Shown in pieces: positions 11,545-20,813 of a DNA stretch of 58,148 nucleotides (the first letter of the stretch is position 1; every line of letters starts with the position of its first letter). Under the pieces are notes generated by a model, which made no database searches, had not been told where the DNA came from, and saw only the letters and a program-made list of their open reading frames with translations. Source of the DNA: a virus. Both the position numbers and the translations under genes were made by a program. The DNA is taken from the IMG/VR virus record IMGVR_UViG_3300017968_000007, positions 1 to 58,148 of that record. One strand, given 5' to 3'.

Positions 11545-13538
11545 GTCAACAAGAAATTATCAAAGAGCTAAATAATGCTTGGTTAAACCTAACTTTAAAA
11601 GATTCGGAGGTAATTAATCCACTAGAACGTCTGAGAACGGATGACCCTGAAGAGTTCTATAAGAGACTTACATGCTTATTCATGAATCCAGATTATTTTT
11701 CGTTTGTCTGCAAGCACATATTAAATATTGAACTGTTGCCATTACAGGCTCTAATTCTGAAAGAAATGTGGGGCCGCAAGTTTCCAATGCTAGTTGGAAG
11801 TCGTGGTCTTGGCAAGACGTTCATCTTATCATTATACTGTGTGCTAAGAGCCATGTTGATTCCTAACAGGAAAATCGTCGTCGTTGGTGCCGCGTTTAGA
11901 CAGTCAAAGTACCTGCATGATTATATGGAGAATATTTGGAAAAACTCTCCAATTCTGAGGGATATGTGTGACGGTAGCAGCGGTCCCAGACGCGATGTGG
12001 ACATGTGTAGACTTACTATCAATGGCAGTACAATATCAGCACTGCCCATCGGTGATGGTCAAAAAATTCGTGGACAGCGAGCAAATGACATTATTGCGGA
12101 TGAATTTGCGAGCATGTCTAGAGAAATTTTTGAAAACGTAATCGCGGGTTTCGCTGCCGTATCCGCCTCTCCTGTTGAAAATGTAAAAAGAATGGCTATG
12201 GAGGAAATGGCTAAATCTAAGGGGATTGATACTTCATTTTTATATGAGAAAAAGGATTTAGATACTTCTAAAACTAACCAGATTATTCTATCGGGCACAG
12301 CCTATTATGACTTTAATCATTTCTCTGAATATTGGAAAAGATGGAAGACTATCATAGAGACTAAAGGTGACGAAAAGGCTATCTCCAATAACGTCTTCAA
12401 CGGGGAGGCAGTTCCTTCATCTTTTAAATGGGATGACTATTCTATAATTAGGATTCCTGTAAACTTAGTTCCTAAAGGCTTCATGGACGAGGGGCAAATT
12501 GCTAGATCTAAAGCTACCGTCCATAATGGTATATATCTCATGGAATTCGGGGCGGTATTCACTAAAGATAGTCAGGGCTTCTTCAAAAGAAGTCTTATAG
12601 AGTCTTGCGTAGGAACAGATACTAAGCCAGTCAAGCTGCCTAGTCAAAATGTGTACTTCGATCCTCTTTTACATGGAAATAAGAACTGCAAATACTTGAT
12701 GGCTATTGACCCAGCTTCTGAAGTAGACAACTTTAGTATTGTAGTTCTTGAATTACACTCTGACCATAGAAGAATTGTATATTGTTGGACAACTACAAGA
12801 AAAGATCATACTGAACGTGTAAAGAAAGGTCTAACAAAAGAAAACAACTTCTACAGCTATTGTGCTCGAAAAATTCGAGATCTTATGGGTTTATTTCCAA
12901 TCGTGCATATTGCTATGGACGCTCAGGGTGGCGGATATTCTGTAGCTGAAGCTCTGCATGACCATAATCAATTGCAGCCCGGAGATATCCCAATATGGCC
13001 TGTCATCGACGAAGAAAAACCTCAGCCATCAGATGATCAACAAGGTCTACATATTTTAGAGCTATGCCAGTTTGCAAAATATGACTGGTATTCTGAGGCC
13101 AATCATGGATTAAGAAAAGATCTAGAAGATAAGATTCTTTTGTTCCCACGTTTTGATCCTATTACTATCGGCCTTTCCATAGAAGAAGATAAAGTTAACA
13201 ATAGATTATATGACACGCTTGAAGATTGTGTTATGGAGATTGAGGAATTAAAGAATGAGCTTTCTCTGATTGAAGTCACGGAAAGCGTGAATGGCAGAAT
13301 GAGATGGGACACGCCCGAAGTTAAAGTCGGAGTTGGTAAAAAGAAACGCATGAGAAAAGACCGTTACTCTTCCCTATTAATGGCAAATATGTCTGCTAGA
13401 TCTATTTCCTTTGAAGAAAAGAAAAGTACATATACTGGATATGGTGGATTTGCAGCAAGTTCTAATAACAAGACTGACAATCAAGCAACTTTTTCTGGCC
13501 CTAACTGGTTTACATCTCAAATGAACAACTTATATTGA
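11541..13538 (+). CDS. terL: Terminase large subunit
   Basis: A 665-residue packaging motor. Walker A GSRGLGKT is at residues 86-93, Walker B IIADEF with D187/E188, and the RNase H-like nuclease starts at MAIDPASE (387-394), followed by HIAMDAQGGG. It cuts concatemeric DNA and pumps it through the portal. The ATG overlaps the ClpP-like stop (ATGA). The C-terminal 60 residues are polar and low complexity. Length and motifs are typical. Confidence 0.97.
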   Translation: MSQQEIIKELNNAWLNLTLKDSEVINPLERLRTDDPEEFYKRLTCLFMNPDYFSFVCKHILNIELLPLQALILKEMWGRKFPMLVGSRGLGKTFILSLYCVLRAMLIPNRKIVVVGAAFRQSKYLHDYMENIWKNSPILRDMCDGSSGPRRDVDMCRLTINGSTISALPIGDGQKIRGQRANDIIADEFASMSREIFENVIAGFAAVSASPVENVKRMAMEEMAKSKGIDTSFLYEKKDLDTSKTNQIILSGTAYYDFNHFSEYWKRWKTIIETKGDEKAISNNVFNGEAVPSSFKWDDYSIIRIPVNLVPKGFMDEGQIARSKATVHNGIYLMEFGAVFTKDSQGFFKRSLIESCVGTDTKPVKLPSQNVYFDPLLHGNKNCKYLMAIDPASEVDNFSIVVLELHSDHRRIVYCWTTTRKDHTERVKKGLTKENNFYSYCARKIRDLMGLFPIVHIAMDAQGGGYSVAEALHDHNQLQPGDIPIWPVIDEEKPQPSDDQQGLHILELCQFAKYDWYSEANHGLRKDLEDKILLFPRFDPITIGLSIEEDKVNNRLYDTLEDCVMEIEELKNELSLIEVTESVNGRMRWDTPEVKVGVGKKKRMRKDRYSSLLMANMSARSISFEEKKSTYTGYGGFAASSNNKTDNQATFSGPNWFTSQMNNLY

Positions 13539-13543
13539 GATCT

Positions 13544-13555
13544 ATGGCGTATAGT
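13544..13555 (+). promoter_or_regulatory. Candidate late promoter, copy 2
   Basis: ATGGCGTATAGT, identical to the site at 32806-32817, lies in the 69-base gap between terminase and portal, 52 bases before the portal start. No -35 match. Confidence 0.6.
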
Positions 13556-13607
13556 TAGCGTACAGTCTAATTACATTCGAATTACATTTTGATTGCAGGA
13601 ATCAGAT

Positions 13608-15725
13608 ATGACCAAAGAAAAACCAGAAGAACAAATTCCCTATATTTTCTGGACATCAGCAGAAGATCAGCAAAAGGCTTTTGAAAATACAGCCGGGAAT
13701 GTAAACAGTTATGACGGCATTATGAGTGCTAGTGCTAGTCGTCGCTCTTATATTGATATCGAGCCAAACATTTCTGTTCGACCTGACTTTCTAAAAGATG
13801 ATTACTATCGCTTTCGTCCATTTGAAGAACCCGGAAATAATTTCAAACAATCTATGTCTATGTGCATGAAGGCATATGATAGAGTTGGCATAGTAAAAAA
13901 TGTAATTGATCTAATGGGAGATTTTGCATCACAGGGAATTCAACTTAACCATCCAAATAAGAATATAGAAAGATTCTATAGAAAATGGTGGGATAAAATT
14001 GGGGGGACTGAGAGATCTGAACGATTTCTTAATATGCTTTATCGTTGTGGAAATGTGATTATCTACAAGAGATATGGAAAAGTCACCCGTAGCAATCAGC
14101 GAGAAATGTCTAAAGGTCAAGATGAACTTATTGTAAATAAGAAACCTCGCGTGATTAAGAAGACTATCCCGTTTAGATATGACTTCCTTAATCCTATGCA
14201 GATAGATATAGAAGGTGGCTATGCTGCGAATTTTAGCGGAACCCCAAAATATAAAATGAAGATTTCTAATTCGTTAAGAAAGTCTTTTGAAAAAAACTCT
14301 ACTTACATAGATGGATTACCTCCAGCATTAAAGAAAGCAGTAATAGATAAGAGTCCTTATATTGAACTAGATAGCGAATACTTAGAGATCTTTCACTATA
14401 AGAAAGATGATTGGGAGCTATGGGCCAATCCAATGGTTAATCCGATCATTGATGACATTATCATGCTTGAGAAAATGAAGCTCGCAGATATGTCCGCACT
14501 TGACGGTGCTATTTCTAATATTCGTTTATGGCGTTTAGGTAATCTTGACCATAAGATTCTACCAAATAGAAGTGCTATTGATAAGCTCCGTAATATTTTA
14601 GCAAGTAATGTTGGTGGTGGTACTATGGACCTTGTTTGGGGTCCAGAAATTGATTTCAAGGAAAGTAACACTCAAATCTATAAGTTTCTTGGCTCAGAGA
14701 AATATCAGCCAGTTCTTAATAGTATTTATGCTGGACTTGGTATTCCTCCAACACTAACTGGACTAGCTGGACAGAGTGGCGGATTTACAAATAACTTTAT
14801 ATCTCTTAAAACACTAATTGAGAGATTAGAATATGGTAGAGATCTTCTTGCACAGTTTTGGCAAAAAGAAATAGAATACGTGCAGAAGTCTATGGGTTTC
14901 ACACAGCCAGCCACTATTCATTTTGAACAAATGCTTTTATCTGATGAAGTTGCTGAAAAGAACTTACTCATTAAGTTAGTAGAGGAAGATATTATTTCTG
15001 TCGAAACTGTTAGAGAGCGTTTGGGCGAAGATAACTCAATAGAAGAAAAACGTATTCAAGGCGAGCGTAAGAAGCGAGACAGAAAAGCTATGCCTCCAAA
15101 AGCCGGTCCTTATCATAATGCCAATCTTGATTCTGAGTACAAAAAGATTGCTTTGCAAAAAGGCGAGATTGGAATTGATGATGTTACTGATCTTACTCCT
15201 AAGCCAAAAGAAGTAGAGCCTCCTAAAAATCCTGCTCCTCAAGGACCACAGGTTCCACAGGAACAGCAGAAAGAGGTTAAAGAAAACGGACGGCCTCCAT
15301 TCTCTAAAGATACTGAGCCTCGTAAGCAGAAAAGAGTATTGCCAAAAACAACTCCGGGACAGGCTACTGTTATGATATGGGCTAATGAGGCACAAAAGCA
15401 AATCGCTAATATTGTCAATCCCGCTCTATTAGCTCATTACAAAAAGAAAAATTTAAGAGAGTTAAGCAAGGCTGAGCTATTAGAAATAGAGGATATTAAG
15501 TTTACTATCTTATCCAGCCTTGAGCCACATGAAGAAATTAATTCAGAGAAAATAGCATTTATTTTAGAGAAAAATCCTCAATTAACTGCTAGCCAAGAGA
15601 ACGCCAAAAATGAAATTTATTCCGAATGGGTAAAGAATACTAACAAAACGCCATCTATTGATGAACTACGTCAAATTAATAATGTAAGCTATTCGTTGAA
15701 TTTTTTTGACGAAAAACAAACTTAA
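13608..15725 (+). CDS. Portal protein
   Basis: A 705-residue protein right after TerL. The N-terminal half (FRPFEEPGNNFKQSM, MCMKAYDRVGIVKNVIDLMG, RCGNVIIYKRYG) and the central PTLTGLAGQSGGFTNNF segment resemble portal rings of long-tailed phages. The C-terminal 200 residues carry a proline/lysine-rich linker (EPPKNPAPQGPQVPQEQQ) and a helical tail, longer than typical portals. The ATG at 13608 has AGGA upstream; an in-frame TTG at 13593 is ignored. A candidate late promoter sits 53 bases upstream. Confidence 0.92.
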   Translation: MTKEKPEEQIPYIFWTSAEDQQKAFENTAGNVNSYDGIMSASASRRSYIDIEPNISVRPDFLKDDYYRFRPFEEPGNNFKQSMSMCMKAYDRVGIVKNVIDLMGDFASQGIQLNHPNKNIERFYRKWWDKIGGTERSERFLNMLYRCGNVIIYKRYGKVTRSNQREMSKGQDELIVNKKPRVIKKTIPFRYDFLNPMQIDIEGGYAANFSGTPKYKMKISNSLRKSFEKNSTYIDGLPPALKKAVIDKSPYIELDSEYLEIFHYKKDDWELWANPMVNPIIDDIIMLEKMKLADMSALDGAISNIRLWRLGNLDHKILPNRSAIDKLRNILASNVGGGTMDLVWGPEIDFKESNTQIYKFLGSEKYQPVLNSIYAGLGIPPTLTGLAGQSGGFTNNFISLKTLIERLEYGRDLLAQFWQKEIEYVQKSMGFTQPATIHFEQMLLSDEVAEKNLLIKLVEEDIISVETVRERLGEDNSIEEKRIQGERKKRDRKAMPPKAGPYHNANLDSEYKKIALQKGEIGIDDVTDLTPKPKEVEPPKNPAPQGPQVPQEQQKEVKENGRPPFSKDTEPRKQKRVLPKTTPGQATVMIWANEAQKQIANIVNPALLAHYKKKNLRELSKAELLEIEDIKFTILSSLEPHEEINSEKIAFILEKNPQLTASQENAKNEIYSEWVKNTNKTPSIDELRQINNVSYSLNFFDEKQT

Positions 15726-15735
15726 TTTATTTTTT

Positions 15736-15747
15736 GTGGCGTATTCT
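15736..15747 (+). promoter_or_regulatory. Candidate late promoter, copy 3
   Basis: GTGGCGTATTCT in the 41-base gap between portal and protease-scaffold genes, 19 bases before the ATG. It matches the shared motif at 9 of 12 positions. Confidence 0.45.
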
Positions 15748-15766
15748 TTCTGTAGAAAGGTAGAAT

Positions 15767-17317
15767 ATGAAAATATACTTACATGAAATGAATGATAACT
15801 TAGCTCAAGCTATGATCGATGGAGGTAACTCCATCGCATTTGAGTGTGATATATTATCTCCAGAATCTACTTCATTGTATACAATCAATATTTATGACCA
15901 GATTGTAGCACAGTCTCTAAAGTCCGCAAAAAGTTTTATTCAAGAAAATAAAGAAGTCAAGCAGAAAGATCTTTATTATCTAAATTCTGTTTTGGTATCG
16001 GCGGGATGGAATAAAAACGATGATGTTTTTGGTGTAGATGAATTGTGGGAAGCTAGAGATACTCCAGTTAACAAACAATTTAACTACATGCATGATGATA
16101 CGGACATCATAGGACATATTACAGCATCTATGGTTGTAGACCATGATGGTAATCCCGTAAAACAATCAGACACTGGTGAGTTGCCGGAAAAAATTGATAT
16201 TATAACCAGTGCTGTTATTTATAAAACTTGGTCCGACATGCAGATGAGAGAAAGAATTGAAGAATTGACCAGTGAAATAGACGAAGGAAAATGGTCTGTT
16301 TCAATGGAATGTATCTTTAGTGATTTTGATTATGCTATTGTTGGTCCGGACAGTGAAAATAGAGTTTTGGCAAGAACAGAAGAGTCTTCTTTCTTGACAA
16401 AGCATCTAAGAGCCTATGGTGGAACTGGAGAATACCAAGGCTATAAAGTGGGAAGGCTTTTGAAGGGTTTCTACTTTTCGGGTAAAGGGTTAGTCGCCAA
16501 GCCTGCAAATCCGAGAAGTGTTATCTTTAGTAAAGGAGTTAATCCCTTTAATACAAAGGCTAATATAAGTTTTAACAATTTTTTAACTGCTATGGAGAAT
16601 CATAATATGAGTGATAATACCAAGCAGATTGAAGATTTGCAGGCTGAATTAGAATCCGTTAAAGCCGGATTTGATGCTCAAAAATCTGAGATCGAAAAAA
16701 CGCATGAAGATGCATTGGCAGAGATTACTGCTGCTAATGAGTCCATCATTGCTGAAAAGGATCAGCTAATCGCGTCTCTTGAAGCCAAGGTCAAAGAATT
16801 GCAAGATTCTGTTGCGACCATGCATGGCGACAAGGAAAAGATGGAAAAAGAAGCTGAAGCCTTGAAGCAAGACATGGAAAAGAAAGAAGAAGAATTAAAA
16901 GGTATGAAAGAGAAATACGCTGGCATGATGAAAGAAATGAAAGGCATGAAGCGTATGGCGTCTTTGGTCGAAGCTGGTGCAACTGAAGAAGCTGCTGCAA
17001 AAGTTCTTGAAGACTTTGCAGAAGCTACAGATGAAATGTTCCAGTCGGTTGTTGCTTTAATTCACAATAGCCCTACGCCTGCTCCAGAGCCTGCTCCAGA
17101 GCCTGCTCCAGAGCCACTTGTTGAAGCCGCAGACGAAGATGAAGAAGAAGAAGATGAAGAAGAAGCTGATGCTTCTATTCTAGAAGATGTATCTGAAGTT
17201 GCGGAAGCAACTTTGGCAAATCCAGAATCTTTTGAAGAAAATAAGCATGTGGCAATCGCTGCCGCAGCTTCATGGATTCGCGGATCAGTTTTAAATTCTA
17301 CTAAAAATCTTAAATGA
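15767..17317 (+). CDS. Prohead protease fused to scaffold
   Basis: A 516-residue protein. Residues 1-270 look like a herpesvirus/phage prohead protease fold: FNYMHDD (about 104-110) offers the catalytic His and GKWSVSMECIF the Ser. Residues 281-410 are a long coiled coil of scaffold type (DLQAELESVKAG, KKEEELKGMKEKYAG). Then come a PAPEP triple repeat and a run of Glu/Asp, and a C-terminal helix likely to bind the capsid. AGAAAGG precedes the ATG. An internal in-frame start with a perfect ribosome site (16607) would yield scaffold alone. Confidence 0.88.
   Translation: MKIYLHEMNDNLAQAMIDGGNSIAFECDILSPESTSLYTINIYDQIVAQSLKSAKSFIQENKEVKQKDLYYLNSVLVSAGWNKNDDVFGVDELWEARDTPVNKQFNYMHDDTDIIGHITASMVVDHDGNPVKQSDTGELPEKIDIITSAVIYKTWSDMQMRERIEELTSEIDEGKWSVSMECIFSDFDYAIVGPDSENRVLARTEESSFLTKHLRAYGGTGEYQGYKVGRLLKGFYFSGKGLVAKPANPRSVIFSKGVNPFNTKANISFNNFLTAMENHNMSDNTKQIEDLQAELESVKAGFDAQKSEIEKTHEDALAEITAANESIIAEKDQLIASLEAKVKELQDSVATMHGDKEKMEKEAEALKQDMEKKEEELKGMKEKYAGMMKEMKGMKRMASLVEAGATEEAAAKVLEDFAEATDEMFQSVVALIHNSPTPAPEPAPEPAPEPLVEAADEDEEEEDEEEADASILEDVSEVAEATLANPESFEENKHVAIAAAASWIRGSVLNSTKNLK
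16607..17317 (+). CDS. Nested scaffold protein (internal start)
   Basis: The in-frame ATG at 16607, residue 281 of the protease gene, has GGAG at 16594-16597, 9 bases upstream. It would give a 236-residue scaffold starting MSDNTKQIEDLQAELESV, precisely at the start of the coiled coil. This repeats the lambda C/Nu3 and similar nested designs, in which many free scaffold copies and few protease fusions are made. Not proven by sequence alone. Confidence 0.6.
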   Translation: MSDNTKQIEDLQAELESVKAGFDAQKSEIEKTHEDALAEITAANESIIAEKDQLIASLEAKVKELQDSVATMHGDKEKMEKEAEALKQDMEKKEEELKGMKEKYAGMMKEMKGMKRMASLVEAGATEEAAAKVLEDFAEATDEMFQSVVALIHNSPTPAPEPAPEPAPEPLVEAADEDEEEEDEEEADASILEDVSEVAEATLANPESFEENKHVAIAAAASWIRGSVLNSTKNLK

Positions 17318-17332
17318 CTAGGAGTAATAAAT

Positions 17333-17785
17333 ATGGCTCTTAAAGGTGATCGTCACGAATTAGATACCGAAGTAACATACTTCATGAACGAAACTGCCAG
17401 TCGTGGTGCTGTTGTTTCTATCAGCACTCAAGGTTCTGGCTCTGCAATGGACAGTTCTTCTGCCGTTGCAACTGTCGCTGCGGAAGCATCTGGAGCAACC
17501 CCTCTAGGTATTCTTCTTAATGATGTTGTTAATATTGACCAAACTCGTCAGCATCTTAACTGGCATCAAGACGAAGTTCAGCAGGGTGGAAAGGTTACTA
17601 TCCTAACCAAAGGCTTTGTTGTTACTGACCAAATTTCTGGCACTCCAACTGCTGGTCAGACGGCATATGTCGCAGATAGCGGCAAGATTGCTGGTACTCA
17701 GGATGGCACCGCTGTTGCTATTGGCCGTTTCCTTTCGACAAAGGATGCGGATGGTTATGCCAAAGTTTCTGTCAATCTTCCCTGA
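17333..17785 (+). CDS. Capsid decoration/stabilisation protein candidate
   Basis: A 150-residue protein placed between scaffold and capsid, the usual position for a decoration protein. The sequence is beta-rich and small-residue-rich (SRGAVVSISTQGSGSAM, KVTILTKGFVVTDQ, GTPTAGQTAYVADSGKI), similar to head fibre/DUF2190-like and lambda gpD-like proteins in style. AGGAG precedes the ATG. The role is inferred mainly from position. Confidence 0.72.
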   Translation: MALKGDRHELDTEVTYFMNETASRGAVVSISTQGSGSAMDSSSAVATVAAEASGATPLGILLNDVVNIDQTRQHLNWHQDEVQQGGKVTILTKGFVVTDQISGTPTAGQTAYVADSGKIAGTQDGTAVAIGRFLSTKDADGYAKVSVNLP

Positions 17786-17812
17786 ATGAATTAAAAGTTA
17801 GGAGAAAAACAT

Positions 17813-18823
17813 ATGTCATTTTTAACCAAACCAGATGCTGAATTCATTGAATTGCTTCAGCGTACAGCTAGTACTGACCGCGTAGAGGCTGGCAATGCTA
17901 TGGCTGAATTAGCCAAGGCTATTGAGCTACCTCTTCGTGAAGGAATTATGGTTGGCGATATTGCCAGCAATATTTATGAGAGAATTGCGATGCCTGCTGG
18001 TAGCTCTACAGAGTTCCCACTTGATCTAATTTCTCCGGGTGAAGAAGCCGATTTTGTGGCTTACGTTGCACCTGCTCATGGTCGCGTGCCTGAACGTACC
18101 GTCGAAGGCGATTACGTCATGGTTCCGACTTACACAATTGCCAACTCTATTGATTGGCTTCTTCGTTATGCTCGTGAAGCTCGTTGGGACGTTGTTGCTC
18201 GTGCAACCCAAGTCCTCGAAGCTGGTTTCGTCAAGAAGATGAATGACGATGCATGGCACACCATTCTAGCCGCTGGCGTTGACCGTAACATTCTTGTTTA
18301 CGATGCTGATGCTGCTGCTGGTCAATTCACCAAGCGTCTTGTTTCTCTATTGAAGGTTGTTATGCGTCGTAATGCTGGCGGTAACAGTGCTTCTATCAAG
18401 CGTGGTCAACTTACAGACCTATATCTTTCACCAGAAGGTGTTGAAGATATGCGTAACTGGGGTATTGATCAGCTTGACGAAACATCTCGTAGAGAGATTT
18501 ATGTCGCTAATGACGCCGCCGGTTCTGTTTCTCGCGTATTTGGTGTTAACCTCCACGCGATTGATGAACTTGGCGAAGGTCAAGAGTATCAAACTTACTA
18601 CTCAAACAGCCTAAGTGGTACTCTAGGCCCATCTTCAGACGTTGAACTTGTTGTTGGTCTTGACCTAGCCGCTAACGATTCATTCGTTATGCCTGTCAAG
18701 CAGGAAGTTACAATCTTTGAAGATCCTGCACTTCATCGTCAGCAGCGTTCCGGTCTATACGGATTCGCAGAGGTTGGCTTTGGTGTTCTTGACAATCGTA
18801 GAGTTGTTCTTGGAAGTTTCTGA
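17813..18823 (+). CDS. Major capsid protein
   Basis: A 336-residue protein with strong translation signals (TTAGGAGAAAAACAT before ATG) and a strong terminator after it, as expected for the most abundant head protein. The order protease-scaffold, decoration, capsid supports it. It has an N-terminal helix, central mixed segments and no extended N-arm rich in charged residues, so HK97-like but without recognisable signature motifs. Codons are strongly biased to pyrimidine-ending forms relative to neighbours, fitting high expression. Confidence 0.88.
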   Translation: MSFLTKPDAEFIELLQRTASTDRVEAGNAMAELAKAIELPLREGIMVGDIASNIYERIAMPAGSSTEFPLDLISPGEEADFVAYVAPAHGRVPERTVEGDYVMVPTYTIANSIDWLLRYAREARWDVVARATQVLEAGFVKKMNDDAWHTILAAGVDRNILVYDADAAAGQFTKRLVSLLKVVMRRNAGGNSASIKRGQLTDLYLSPEGVEDMRNWGIDQLDETSRREIYVANDAAGSVSRVFGVNLHAIDELGEGQEYQTYYSNSLSGTLGPSSDVELVVGLDLAANDSFVMPVKQEVTIFEDPALHRQQRSGLYGFAEVGFGVLDNRRVVLGSF

Positions 18824-18844
18824 GAAATTAACTCTGTGAGTTTC

Positions 18845-18882
18845 AGGGGAGTGGGGGTATTTTACTCCTCCTCCCCTTTTTT
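18845..18882 (+). terminator. Strong intrinsic terminator after capsid
   Basis: AGGGGAG and CTCCCCT pair around a GGGGTA...TACTCC inner region, followed by TTTTTT. It lies 22 bases past the capsid stop and would isolate capsid transcripts from the fibre genes. Confidence 0.88.
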
Positions 18883-18913
18883 GTTGTAAGAATTCACCAT
18901 AGGATACAAGCCA

Positions 18914-19777
18914 ATGCCATTAACACTTGCCAATCGTGTCAAAGAATCGTCATTGACAACTGGCACTGGTACAATAACGCTACGTGGTGCTATAGCTGGT
19001 TATCAATCTTTTAGTTCAGCACTATCTAATAGTGATACTACATATTATACCATTGTCAATCAAGATGCATGGGAAGTTGGTATTGGAACGTACTCTTCTG
19101 ATACCTTAACTAGAGATACAATTTTATCTAGCTCAAACTCTAATGCTAAACTAAATCTTAGCGGACAGAGTTTTGTTTTTATAGTATATCCGGCAGAAAG
19201 AAGTGTTTATCAAGACGCTAATGATCAAGTGATTGTTGGCTCATCTGGTATAATTATTGAATCTGGCACACCTCCAACCACAGCCAATGCTTTATATAAT
19301 TTAAATGGTGGACTGTACTTTGACGGAACACCAATTGCCTTATCTGGTCCTAGCAATCAAATTTTATATTATGGATCAGATAATAAGCCAGCTTCTGATT
19401 CTGGATTTACTTGGAATAGTGGATCTACCACATTAACCGTTGGTGGTCATATTGCAGCCACAACAAAATCTTTTCTTATTAACCATCCATTAAAAGAAGG
19501 TAGCAAACTTCAATACGCCTGTCTTGAAGGTCCAGAGAATGGAGTTTACTACAGAGGTAAGTTAGACTGTAATAGAATAGATCTTCCGGAATATTGGTGC
19601 AATCTTGTAAATGAAGATAGTATTACTGTTCACTTAACCCCTAGTAAATTTTACTTTATACAGCCATATGTTATTAAAGCTAATAATAAGTATGTCGAGC
19701 TTAGTAAGAAGTTTTGCGGCTCTTACATTGTTTATGCTGAAAGAAAAGATGTACCAAAATTGGAGGTTGAGTATTAA
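18914..19777 (+). CDS. Virion fibre/adhesion protein
   Basis: A 287-residue protein. The N-terminal 90 residues (RVKESSLTTGTGTITLRGAI, YYTIVNQDAWEVGIGTY, LTRDTILSSSNS) form a repeat often found in virion proteins of large phages. The C-terminal 110 residues (KSFLINHPLKEGSKLQYACL, EGPENGVYYRGKLD) resemble a fibre-tip domain found at the ends of phage fibres. It is probably a trimeric head or tail appendage. The ribosome site is AGGA; no promoter motif is seen after the capsid terminator. Confidence 0.75.
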   Translation: MPLTLANRVKESSLTTGTGTITLRGAIAGYQSFSSALSNSDTTYYTIVNQDAWEVGIGTYSSDTLTRDTILSSSNSNAKLNLSGQSFVFIVYPAERSVYQDANDQVIVGSSGIIIESGTPPTTANALYNLNGGLYFDGTPIALSGPSNQILYYGSDNKPASDSGFTWNSGSTTLTVGGHIAATTKSFLINHPLKEGSKLQYACLEGPENGVYYRGKLDCNRIDLPEYWCNLVNEDSITVHLTPSKFYFIQPYVIKANNKYVELSKKFCGSYIVYAERKDVPKLEVEY

Positions 19778-20058
19778 TGTTTGAAAAAAGAAGATTCTCA
19801 ATTATATCATCCGATGATGCCAGTTTGATAGACTTTAGCAAAGTGCGTGAAACATCTATCGACACATTACGATACAGTGTAGATGGAACAAAAACGTTTG
19901 TCAAGTATGATTGTACTTGTGATCATGATCCGGCAGATTGTGAATGCTGCCCGAATTGTATTACAGACTGTCCAAGCCATACTGGCTTACTTATTTTATC
20001 TGAAATTCATGCTATTCTGGCTACACCAGAATGGACGCGGGACATGTTTGGAGCTTAA
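19777..20058 (+). CDS. 93-residue cysteine-cluster protein
   Basis: It starts in a TAATG overlap with the fibre gene. Nine cysteines lie in about 30 residues (CTCDHDPADCECCPNC, then ITDCPSH), suggesting a metal cluster or disulfide knot. The C-terminus ends EWTRDMFGA. Coupled to fibre genes on both sides, it may be a virion part. No family is recognised. Confidence 0.65.
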   Translation: MFEKRRFSIISSDDASLIDFSKVRETSIDTLRYSVDGTKTFVKYDCTCDHDPADCECCPNCITDCPSHTGLLILSEIHAILATPEWTRDMFGA

Positions 20059-20802
20059 ATGGGACTTACTATTGGTAATACGTTATATCATCCCCAAATA
20101 CCATTGAATGGTTTAGCATTCTCATTGGATGCGGGAAATATTACCAGTTATCCCGGAGCAGGCACAAACTGGAATGACATGATTAACAATCAGTCCAATA
20201 CTCTCGTAAATGGTGCAACCTTTAGTAATGACAAGTTAGGGGCGATTGCGTTAGATGGCACAAATGACTATATTACTTTACCAACATCGCTAGCCGCTAC
20301 ATTGTCTGATACAGCAAGCCTTGTTGTTTGGTTTAAGCTAAACTCTACTTTTAACAGTTCATCATCAACATGTCAAGCTCTATTTGACATTTATCTCAAT
20401 AATAATATTCGCGGGTTAATTTATTTTTCTAACGATTCTGGTTATGTTGGCAGAATAGGGTCGTTGTTAATTGCGGGAAGTGTTAGAAATAGGGTGTATA
20501 CCATACAGAACAGTTGGAATACAGAATGGACGCATTTAGTTGCTACAAGACAAAATAGTGACTTTAAAATATTTATTAACGGTGTTCAAGAATCATTAAC
20601 TACTATAACCTCGACTAGCTTTGGTGCCTTTTCGTCCAGTGCATCAGCGGTGTCTTTGGGTACATCGTTATATACATTTGGCAGTACTTATCCGGCATGT
20701 CCATTTAATGGAAAAATTGCACAATGTTCACTGTACGATAGAGTGCTTACTTATAGTGAAATATTAAAAAGTTATTCAGAATTAAAATCTAGATATACAT
20801 AG
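20059..20802 (+). CDS. LamG/concanavalin-like adhesion protein
   Basis: A 247-residue protein with a jelly-roll LamG-like pattern: GLAFSLDAGNITSYPG, ALDGTNDYITLP, SLVVWFKLN, WTHLVATRQNSDFKIFINGV, FNGKIAQCSLYDRVLTYSEI. These are typical of carbohydrate-binding laminin-G-like domains in phage adhesins. The ATG immediately follows the preceding stop. Likely role: binding surface glycans. Confidence 0.85.
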   Translation: MGLTIGNTLYHPQIPLNGLAFSLDAGNITSYPGAGTNWNDMINNQSNTLVNGATFSNDKLGAIALDGTNDYITLPTSLAATLSDTASLVVWFKLNSTFNSSSSTCQALFDIYLNNNIRGLIYFSNDSGYVGRIGSLLIAGSVRNRVYTIQNSWNTEWTHLVATRQNSDFKIFINGVQESLTTITSTSFGAFSSSASAVSLGTSLYTFGSTYPACPFNGKIAQCSLYDRVLTYSEILKSYSELKSRYT

Positions 20803-20813
20803 GGATTTGAATT

